Shown here: positions 57,458 to 64,000 of the stretch, one piece after another
Layout: each line of letters begins with the position of its first letter
Position numbering within the stretch: the first letter of the stretch is position 1
Assembly (NCBI GenBank): GCA_913019935.1
Contig: CAJVZC010000005.1
Coordinates: 1 to 64,000 of the forward strand
Direction of reading: 5' to 3'
DNA length: 64,000 nucleotides
Origin: an uncultured Methylococcales bacterium
GTDB lineage: Bacteria; Pseudomonadota; Gammaproteobacteria; Methylococcales; Methylomonadaceae
Translations under genes and position numbers: made by a program
Notes under the pieces: model-generated
Databases searched by the model: none
What the model was told of the DNA's origin: nothing
Seen by the model: the letters and a program-made list of their open reading frames with translations, nothing else

Positions 57458-58690
57458 ATGGCAAAAAAAACAGATCGTAATCTAATAGTCGGTTTGGATA
57501 TCGGAACATCGAAAGTGGCTGCAATAGTAAGTGAATTAAAGCCAGACGGTGAGGTAGAAATTATCGGCATAGGGTCAAGTCCATCGCGAGGATTAAAGAA
57601 GGGCGTGGTCGTTAATTTAGAATCTACCGTTCAGGCGATTCAGAGTGCTATAGAAGAAGCCGAATTAATGGCCGGGTGTGAAATTAATTCAGTGTTTGCA
57701 GGTATAGCAGGGAGTCATATTAGAAGTCTGAATTCCCACGGTATTGTTGCCATAAAAGATAAAGAAGTGAGCCAGTTTGATATTAACCGAGTGATTGACT
57801 CGGCGCGTGCTGTTGCTATTCCAGCAGACCAGAAAATTTTGCATATATTGCCGCAAGAATTTGTGATTGATTTGCAGGACGGTATCAAAGAGCCTATTGG
57901 GATGTCGGGTATTCGGTTAGAAGCAAAGGTACATATGGTCACCGGCAGTGTGAGTGCTGCGCAGAATATTATTAAGTGTATTAGGCGCTGCAACCTTGAA
58001 GTGAGCGATATTGTTTTAGAGCAATTGGCATCTTGCACAGCAGTCTTAACCGAGGATGAAAAAGACTTAGGCGTTTGTTTGATTGATATTGGTGGTGGGA
58101 CAACGGATATTGCCGTATTTACCGAGGGTGCCATTAAGCATACATCGGTGATACCTATTGCGGGTGATCAGGTGACGAATGATATCGCTGTCGCATTAAG
58201 GACTCCAACGAAACATGCGGAACAAATCAAGATTCATCATGCCTGTGCACTCTCACAATTGGCTGATGAAGATGAAATGATCGCGGTTCCAAGTATTGGT
58301 GATAGGGAGCCACGAACCATCATGAAACAAAATCTAACTGAAATTATAGCGCCGCGCTATGAGGAATTATTGTTTTTGGTTCAGGCAGAGTTAAGACGTA
58401 GTGGGTATGAAGATTTAATTTCAGCAGGGGTTGTGATCACGGGGGGTAGTTCGAAAGCATTTGGTTTGGTTGAGTTAGCGGAAGAAATATTTCATATGCC
58501 CGTTCGATTAGGCAGTCCGCATGATGTGAGTGGATTAACTGACATTGTCAGTAACCCTGCTTATTCAACCGGGGTTGGCTTGATACTGTACGGAAAAGAA
58601 TATCAGCAAGGATATGATCTAGAGGTACAAAATAATACGAATGAAGGGATGTTTGAGAGAATGAAAGGTTGGTTTAGTGGCGGCTATTAA
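57458..58690 (+). CDS. ftsA: Cell division protein FtsA
   Basis: 410 residues. Actin-like protein tethering FtsZ to the membrane. Phosphate-1 NLIVGLDIGTSKVAAIVSEL at the start, phosphate-2 GVCLIDIGGGTTDIAVF, adenosine motif VVITGGSSKAFGLVELAEE, and a C-terminal amphipathic end GMFERMKGWFSGGY for membrane binding. Preceded by GAGAG. Confidence 0.97.
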   Translation: MAKKTDRNLIVGLDIGTSKVAAIVSELKPDGEVEIIGIGSSPSRGLKKGVVVNLESTVQAIQSAIEEAELMAGCEINSVFAGIAGSHIRSLNSHGIVAIKDKEVSQFDINRVIDSARAVAIPADQKILHILPQEFVIDLQDGIKEPIGMSGIRLEAKVHMVTGSVSAAQNIIKCIRRCNLEVSDIVLEQLASCTAVLTEDEKDLGVCLIDIGGGTTDIAVFTEGAIKHTSVIPIAGDQVTNDIAVALRTPTKHAEQIKIHHACALSQLADEDEMIAVPSIGDREPRTIMKQNLTEIIAPRYEELLFLVQAELRRSGYEDLISAGVVITGGSSKAFGLVELAEEIFHMPVRLGSPHDVSGLTDIVSNPAYSTGVGLILYGKEYQQGYDLEVQNNTNEGMFERMKGWFSGGY

Positions 58691-58720
58691 AAATTAAAAA
58701 TTAAAAAATTTAAAAAGGAG
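58687..58720 (+). repeat. Tandem TTAAAAA repeats leading into the ftsZ ribosome site
   Basis: Four imperfect heptamers TTAAAAA (58687-58693, 58694-58700, 58701-58707, 58710-58716) run from the ftsA stop into AAGGAG (58715-58720). A/U-rich leaders often enhance translation via ribosomal protein S1. Confidence 0.6.
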
Positions 58721-58726
58721 ATCCAG

Positions 58727-59884
58727 ATGAAATTTGAATTAGAAGATATGTTCGAAAGAGAAGCCATTATTAAAGTTATTGGTGTTGGTGGTGGCGGTGG
58801 TAACGCAGTGGATCATATGATAAATACCGGTATTAGCGGTGTTGATTTTATTGGTGCGAATACAGACGCTCAAGCACTGAGGCGATTAAGTGTGGATACC
58901 TTAATTCAATTAGGATCGGAATTAACACAAGGTCTAGGCGCAGGAACAAACCCAGATATTGGCAAGCAAGCAGCGCAAGAAGATCGTTCGCGTATTGAAG
59001 AAGAAATTGACGGTGCGGACATGGTTTTTCTAACCGCAGGAATGGGGGGTGGAACCGGTACAGGTGCAATACCCGTGATTGCAGAAGCGGCAAAAGATAA
59101 AGGCATCTTGACTGTGGCTGTAGTGACTAAGCCTTTTAAGTTTGAAGGTGCGAAAAAAATGAAAGCCGCAGAAGAGGGTATTGTGGAGTTAGAAAAGTAT
59201 GTTGACTCACTTATTATCATTCCTAATCAGAAATTATTGCCGGTATTAGGGAATAACGTTTCATTGATTGATGCTTTTAATGCAGCAAATGACGTATTAA
59301 GAGAAGCCGTTCAAGGTATTACAGAGCTTATTGTTAATCCAGGATTGATTAATGTTGATTTTGCTGATGTCAAAACCGTAATGTCTGAAATGGGTGTGGC
59401 GATTATGGGTACAGGCATTGCAAAGGGCGATAACCGAGCAAGAGAGGCTGCAGAGAAAGCAGTAGCGTGTCCTTTATTAGATGATGTGAATTTATTTGGC
59501 GCAAAAGGAATTCTGGTTAACATTACCGCAACAGCAGAATTGGGTATTGCTGAATTCAATGAGGTGGGTGAGATTGTTCATGAATTTGCTTCGGAGGATG
59601 CGGTTATTAAGATGGGTACCGCTATTGATACAGAATTAGGTGATGAAATAAAGGTGACCGTTGTTGCAACAGGTATGGGAGGAGCACCCCATCGTCAGAC
59701 GGTTTCATCTATTAGTAGTCGAGAAAGTGTTGCTAAGAAGGCTGTTGATTACGGTGTGTTTGAAAAGCCTACAGCAGTACGACAACGTGAAGGGAGTGAG
59801 GCACGTTATGGTGCACAGGCAAAGAAAGCAGAAAACATGGATTACTTGGATATCCCGGCTTTTTTAAGACGGCAGGCCGATTAA
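58727..59884 (+). CDS. ftsZ: Cell division GTPase FtsZ
   Basis: 385 residues. Tubulin-like GTPase of the Z-ring. GVGGGGGNAVDHMI (about 17-30), the signature MGGGTGTGA (around 108), NVDFADVKTVM (T7 loop region) and the conserved C-terminal peptide DYLDIPAFLRRQ that binds FtsA and ZipA. AAGGAG six bases before the ATG, preceded by A/T repeats; likely the best-translated gene of the cluster. Confidence 0.98.
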   Translation: MKFELEDMFEREAIIKVIGVGGGGGNAVDHMINTGISGVDFIGANTDAQALRRLSVDTLIQLGSELTQGLGAGTNPDIGKQAAQEDRSRIEEEIDGADMVFLTAGMGGGTGTGAIPVIAEAAKDKGILTVAVVTKPFKFEGAKKMKAAEEGIVELEKYVDSLIIIPNQKLLPVLGNNVSLIDAFNAANDVLREAVQGITELIVNPGLINVDFADVKTVMSEMGVAIMGTGIAKGDNRAREAAEKAVACPLLDDVNLFGAKGILVNITATAELGIAEFNEVGEIVHEFASEDAVIKMGTAIDTELGDEIKVTVVATGMGGAPHRQTVSSISSRESVAKKAVDYGVFEKPTAVRQREGSEARYGAQAKKAENMDYLDIPAFLRRQAD

Positions 59885-60037
59885 GGTTGTAGCGGAAAGA
59901 GGTTAAAAGCTGGCAATAAAGAGGTTTAAACAGGAGGCTTGAGTTAAGGTGCATTTTGAAAGAACGAGGGGGTGTTTCTGTTAGAAGGTTTTCTTGTGGT
60001 AGAATGAGCGCTTTTATTTAACAGTAGCTTAAAGTCT

Positions 60038-60946
60038 ATGTTGAAACAGAGGACGCTTAAAAATATTATCCGAGCGACGGGGGTGGGTTTACATACTGGA
60101 GAGAATGTATATTTAACGCTGCACCCCGCAGAGCCTGATACAGGTATTCGTTTTAGACGAAGCGATATCGGAGCGTCTGCCATTGTCGATGCGACACCTG
60201 ATAATGTGGGTGATACGACCATGTCAACGACACTGATGCAAAATGGTATACGGGTATCAACCGTGGAGCATTTGATGTCGGCATTTTCAGGGTTAGGTAT
60301 TGATAATGCTATGGTAGATGTGAGTGCTGCGGAAATACCCATAATGGATGGAAGCGCAGGTCCTTTTGTTTTTTTATTACAATCTGCAGGTATAGAAGAG
60401 CAGGACGCGTGGCGTAAATACATTAGAGTTAACAAGCCTATTAAAGTAGTTGATGGTGATAAATGGGCTTCTTTTGAGCCGTATGATGGCTTTAGGGTTG
60501 GTTTTACGATTGATTTTGAACACCCTGCTTTTAAATCGAATGTTAAAACCGCAGTCATGGAATTTTCTACCACCAGTTTTATTAAAGAAGTGAGTCGTGC
60601 ACGTACCTTTGGCTTTATGAAGGATATTGAATTACTTCAGAAGAATAATTTGGCATTAGGCGGTAGTTTGGATAATGCGATTGTTGTTGATGATCTAAAA
60701 GTTTTGAATGAAGATGGTTTGCGTTACGCAGATGAATTTGTAAAACATAAAATGTTAGACGCAATCGGTGATCTTTATTTATTAGGGCATAATCTGTTGG
60801 GTGAGTTTAACGGCTATAAATCTGGACACAGTTTAAATAACCAACTTTTGCGGGCATTGCTCAAAGACACAGATGCTTGGGAGATGGTGTCTTTTAAAGA
60901 TGCTAAGGAACTGCCAAAGGCATTCGTGCAATCGTATGTTTCTTAA
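60038..60946 (+). CDS. lpxC: UDP-3-O-acyl-N-acetylglucosamine deacetylase LpxC
   Basis: 302 residues. First committed step of lipid A synthesis; zinc enzyme. Zinc ligands are in [16 protein letters not shown] (His ~79) and [19 protein letters not shown] (His and Asp around 238-242); the catalytic His follows in YKSGHSLNN. The upstream gap 59885-60037 holds a weak TAGAAT -10 (60000-60005) but no good -35. It usually follows ftsZ. Its stop overlaps the next gene's stop region by 4 bases. Confidence 0.96.
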   Translation: MLKQRTLKNIIRATGVGLHTGENVYLTLHPAEPDTGIRFRRSDIGASAIVDATPDNVGDTTMSTTLMQNGIRVSTVEHLMSAFSGLGIDNAMVDVSAAEIPIMDGSAGPFVFLLQSAGIEEQDAWRKYIRVNKPIKVVDGDKWASFEPYDGFRVGFTIDFEHPAFKSNVKTAVMEFSTTSFIKEVSRARTFGFMKDIELLQKNNLALGGSLDNAIVVDDLKVLNEDGLRYADEFVKHKMLDAIGDLYLLGHNLLGEFNGYKSGHSLNNQLLRALLKDTDAWEMVSFKDAKELPKAFVQSYVS

Positions 60947-61401
60947 GACATTTTATTCTTAAGTGTCTTGTGTAGTTGTAATAGGGCAGTGCTGAGTTCA
61001 CTGTCGGTGGTATGGGCAATGGCATTACTGTGAATCATATTAAGTGAGGCGTCAGATAGTTTTTTTGCATATCTTTTTTCCGGTTCAGGCGTTAACGCTT
61101 CAGGAAGCACTCTAATTTTAGTTTCAGTGACATCATTTTTCCCATGGGCATGTAATGCTGCCAGTATGGGTTGGTTTAGAAAACGTAATTGGCTGGCCCA
61201 TGTGGCTGATGTCGTATAAATAATAATAGTTTTATCTTTCTTGATGCAACTGGTGATATGCGGGCTGAAGTGATCAGGCAAATATTGGCAGATCACTTCT
61301 CGCAATATTTTTTGTTGAGTAATGATTCTTGTAAAGTGACTTGTTGCCTTGCCGCCCAAGGATAAGGCCGATTTAAAATGACTCTTTCGTTTGCTGCGCA
61401 T
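60943..61401 (-). CDS. DUF721 family protein, DciA-like
   Basis: 152 residues of the DUF721 (DciA) fold: a KH-like core [20 protein letters not shown] then [24 protein letters not shown], followed by a charged C-terminal tail. DciA is the ancestral loader or regulator of the DnaB replicative helicase; enterobacteria have DnaC instead. The lpxC - DUF721 - secA order is the usual one in many gammaproteobacteria. Tail-to-tail with lpxC (4-base overlap), divergent from secA. Confidence 0.82.
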   Translation of the reverse strand: MRSKRKSHFKSALSLGGKATSHFTRIITQQKILREVICQYLPDHFSPHITSCIKKDKTIIIYTTSATWASQLRFLNQPILAALHAHGKNDVTETKIRVLPEALTPEPEKRYAKKLSDASLNMIHSNAIAHTTDSELSTALLQLHKTLKNKMS

Positions 61402-61609
61402 TTCGCCAGTTGTCTCCAGGGTGTGGTTGAACTTTTTTTGGCTATAACCCGAGGTGAGTGTGGTTTATTATAACGGTTACGTGCTTTCAATACGGGAAAA
61501 CCAATAAAATAGTTAAAATAGACCTAAAGTATTGGGTTATTAGGCTGTTTTGAGGGCTTTGCTGGGGGGTGTGGTCATGATGGGTCTGTTAACGAAGGTT
61601 GATAAGGTA

Positions 61610-61615
61610 TATAAT
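61610..61615 (+). promoter_or_regulatory. Candidate -10 element of secA
   Basis: Perfect TATAAT at 61610-61615, 44 bases before the secA ATG. The upstream region offers only a poor -35 (TGTTAA at 61587-61592, 17-base spacer). The rest of 61402-61658 shows nothing else I can name; there is no SecM-like leader frame that I recognise. Confidence 0.45.
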
Positions 61616-61658
61616 TGTTAGGTTTTATTACAAATTTAAATTCATTGGAAAGTTAGCC

Positions 61659-64000
61659 ATGTTGGTCAAGAAGTTATTTGGTAGTCGGAACGACAGACTT
61701 ATTAAGAAAAAAAATAAGTTAGTTAAAAGCATTAATTTATTAGAGGCAGAATTTGAGGCTTTGAGTGATGAGGCTTTACAAGCCAAGACGGCTGAGTTTC
61801 GAGATCGCTTAGCGTCAGGTACGGCGCTTGAAGATTTAATCCCTGAGGCTTTTGCAACGGTGCGTGAGGCTTCTGTGCGTGTGTTGGGTATGCGTCATTT
61901 TGATGAGCAGCTTATTGGCGGCATGGTCTTAAATGACGGCAAGATTTCAGAGATGAAGACCGGGGAAGGTAAAACGCTCGTGGCAACGTTGTCAGCTTAT
62001 CTTAATGCGTTGCCGGGTAAAGGTGTTCATGTTGTGACCGTGAATGATTATCTGGCTAAGCGGGATAGTGCTTGGATGGGCCAGATTTATACTTTTTTAG
62101 GTATGACAACAGGGGTTATTGTCAGCGAAATAGCCAGTGTAGAGCGGCGAGAAGCTTATGAATCCGATATTACGTATGGTACTAATAATGAGTTTGGGTT
62201 TGATTATCTAAGAGATAATATGGCGTATAACCTCGATAGCAAAGTGCAACGAGGGTTGCATTATGCGGTTATCGATGAAGTTGATTCAATTTTAATTGAT
62301 GAGGCTAGAACACCGCTAGTTATATCCGGCCCAACCGAAGAAAGTACTGAAATGTTTGTTAAGGTTAATCAGATTATTCCTGGTTTGACCAAACAAGAAA
62401 AAGAAGGCGAGGCAGGTGATTATTCTGTCGATGAAAAGATGCGAACGGTGCATTTGACCGAAGCAGGTCATGCGCGTGTTGAGCAGTTAATGGCTGAACA
62501 CGGTTATATTTCCGAAGGCGGAAGTTTGTATGATGCGGTAAATATCAGAATGATGCATTTTTTGTCGGCATCCTTGCGCGCTCATGTGCTTTATCATCGT
62601 GATGTTGATTACATCGTAAAAAGTAATGAAGTATTGATCGTAGATGAGTTTACCGGTCGTATTATGTCTGGGCGTCGTTGGGGTGATGGTTTGCACCAAG
62701 CGATGGAGGCAAAAGAACAAGTTAAAGTTCAAGAAGATAATCAAACACTGGCTTCAATAACTTTTCAGAATTACTTCCGGTTATATCATAAGTTGTCGGG
62801 CATGACCGGTACGGCTGATACTGAAGCGATTGAATTGCAAAAGATTTATGGTTTGGAAGTGGTTGTAATTCCGACCCATAGACCAATGGTTAGAGATGAT
62901 CGCGGTGATCATATTTATATGACAGTGGGTGAGAAATATCATGCAATTATTGAGGATATCAAAGGGTGTTCAAAGCGTGGGCAGCCAGTTCTTGTCGGAA
63001 CGACATCAATTGAGAATTCTGAATTAATTTCCCGTGAGCTAACAAGAAATAACATTACGCATGAAATTTTAAATGCTAAGCAGCATGAGCGTGAAGCGCA
63101 TATTATTGAACAAGCCGGTACAACGGGAGCAGTAACTATTGCGACTAATATGGCGGGTCGAGGTACTGATATCGTTTTGGGTGGTAATCTTGACGTGGCT
63201 ATAAAGTCATTGGGTGAAAATCCAAGTGAATCGGCACTAGAAAAAGTTAAAGAAAATTGGCGTTTACACCATGAAAAAGTCTTGGACAGTGGTGGTTTGC
63301 ATGTCATTGGCTCGGAACGACATGAATCAAGACGTATTGATAATCAATTGCGAGGACGTTCTGGGCGTCAGGGAGATCCGGGGTCATCGCATTTTTATTT
63401 ATCTCTTGAAGATGATTTGATGCGTATTTTTGCTTCTGAGAAAGTTGCCAGTATGATGCAGAAGTTAGGTATGGTTGAAGGTGAAGCGATTGAGCATCCT
63501 TGGGTAACGCGAGCTATTGAGAATGCTCAGAAGAAAGTTGAAGGGCGCAATTATGATATCCGGAAACAGATTCTGGATTACGATGATGTTGCCAATGACC
63601 AGCGTAAAGTTATTTATGGGCAGCGTAATGACTTAATGGAAGCTAAAGATATCAGTGATATTGTTGGCGCCTTTCGTGATGATGTTGTTAGCAGTGTGGT
63701 TACGCAGTATATTCCAGAGCAAACCATGGAAGATCAGTGGGATGTTGCCGGATTAGAGGGGCACTTACAGCAAGAGTTTGAGCTGACTATTCCGTGGCAG
63801 GAGATGCTAGAGAAAGATCATTCGTTACAGAGAGAAGATGTTATTCGGCTGACACAGGAAAAGTTGGTTGAGAATTGGGTTCAAAAAGAATCTAATATTT
63901 CTTCTGATGTGATGCGCAATTTTGAGAAGTCTGTTGTCCTACAGGTTCTTGACAGTACATGGAAAGAGCATTTGGGTGCTATGGATCATTTACGGGCGGG
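61659..64000 (+). CDS. secA: Protein translocase ATPase SecA, 5' part (3' end outside window)
   Basis: About 780 of some 900 residues; the frame is open to the window edge. Motor ATPase that pushes preproteins through SecYEG. Starts [20 protein letters not shown]; Walker [14 protein letters not shown] (about residue 102), [12 protein letters not shown], the DEAD-type [29 protein letters not shown], and motif [22 protein letters not shown]. The C-terminal zinc-binding and SecB site is beyond the end. Divergent from the DciA-like gene. Confidence 0.97.
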   Translation, partial: MLVKKLFGSRNDRLIKKKNKLVKSINLLEAEFEALSDEALQAKTAEFRDRLASGTALEDLIPEAFATVREASVRVLGMRHFDEQLIGGMVLNDGKISEMKTGEGKTLVATLSAYLNALPGKGVHVVTVNDYLAKRDSAWMGQIYTFLGMTTGVIVSEIASVERREAYESDITYGTNNEFGFDYLRDNMAYNLDSKVQRGLHYAVIDEVDSILIDEARTPLVISGPTEESTEMFVKVNQIIPGLTKQEKEGEAGDYSVDEKMRTVHLTEAGHARVEQLMAEHGYISEGGSLYDAVNIRMMHFLSASLRAHVLYHRDVDYIVKSNEVLIVDEFTGRIMSGRRWGDGLHQAMEAKEQVKVQEDNQTLASITFQNYFRLYHKLSGMTGTADTEAIELQKIYGLEVVVIPTHRPMVRDDRGDHIYMTVGEKYHAIIEDIKGCSKRGQPVLVGTTSIENSELISRELTRNNITHEILNAKQHEREAHIIEQAGTTGAVTIATNMAGRGTDIVLGGNLDVAIKSLGENPSESALEKVKENWRLHHEKVLDSGGLHVIGSERHESRRIDNQLRGRSGRQGDPGSSHFYLSLEDDLMRIFASEKVASMMQKLGMVEGEAIEHPWVTRAIENAQKKVEGRNYDIRKQILDYDDVANDQRKVIYGQRNDLMEAKDISDIVGAFRDDVVSSVVTQYIPEQTMEDQWDVAGLEGHLQQEFELTIPWQEMLEKDHSLQREDVIRLTQEKLVENWVQKESNISSDVMRNFEKSVVLQVLDSTWKEHLGAMDHLRA

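Overview
The window is a chromosomal segment of a gammaproteobacterium, moderately AT-rich and densely coded. It has the complete mraZ-to-ftsZ division and cell-wall cluster in classical order followed by lpxC, a DUF721/DciA-type gene and secA, the rsmI/lpoA/yraN/diaA/dolP group, pilT-pilU, and meso-diaminopimelate-type MurE. The membrane-bound formate dehydrogenase and the mix of neighbours would fit a marine methylotroph or a Thiotrichales/Methylococcales-like organism, but this placement is an inference. I see no insertion sequence, prophage, CRISPR array or tRNA gene. Both ends are cut: arsH lacks its 5' part at the left and secA its 3' part at the right.

Layout. 1-3055: end of arsH, a stand-alone RibD_C-type reductase, an orphan DUF5765-like membrane protein with its own promoter and terminator, and yggS. 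3163-5363: the twitching ATPases pilT and pilU. 5373-11184 (minus strand): a periplasmic formate dehydrogenase module (small Tat protein, fdhA, fdhB, small lipoprotein, fdhC) immediately downstream of djlA. 11262-14762: purC, coaBC (apparently starting at ATT), dut and argB. 14791-16193: proC-yggT. 16348-19989: a compact run of less understood genes (spore-photoproduct-lyase-family radical SAM protein, short-chain dehydrogenase, degenerate metallo-beta-lactamase-fold protein, then dsbB and an exported methyltransferase), facing an HNH endonuclease gene. 20660-25365: priA, argS and a SPOR-domain protein. 25434-29848: ispB, rplU-rpmA-obgE-proB, and rpsT on the other strand. 29950-35799: murJ, ribF, ileS, lspA. 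35813-41634: ampD, nadC, dolP-diaA-yraN-lpoA and divergent rsmI. 41701-42066: rnpB, the RNase P RNA. 42409-59884: the dcw cluster, followed by lpxC, the dciA-like gene and secA.

How the genes work together. Much of the window builds and divides the envelope: MurE/F/D/C/B, Ddl, MraY and MurG make lipid II, MurJ flips it, FtsW/FtsI polymerise it at the septum with FtsL/Q/A/Z, LpoA activates a synthase, AmpD recycles fragments, LpxC starts lipid A synthesis, IspB makes the quinone side chain, and LspA and SecA serve protein export. The dcw cluster is translationally coupled almost throughout. It is preceded by a good sigma-70 promoter and three 10-bp-spaced GTGG repeats that look like the MraZ operator. 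The formate dehydrogenase would oxidise formate in the periplasm and pass electrons through FdhB and cytochrome b FdhC to quinone.

Most of the window is ordinary housekeeping DNA. The items most worth a second look are the ATT start of coaBC, the radical SAM/SDR/MBL-like gene trio, the two tiny secreted proteins of the formate dehydrogenase locus, the exported methyltransferase coupled to dsbB, and the orphan MCWS-type membrane protein.
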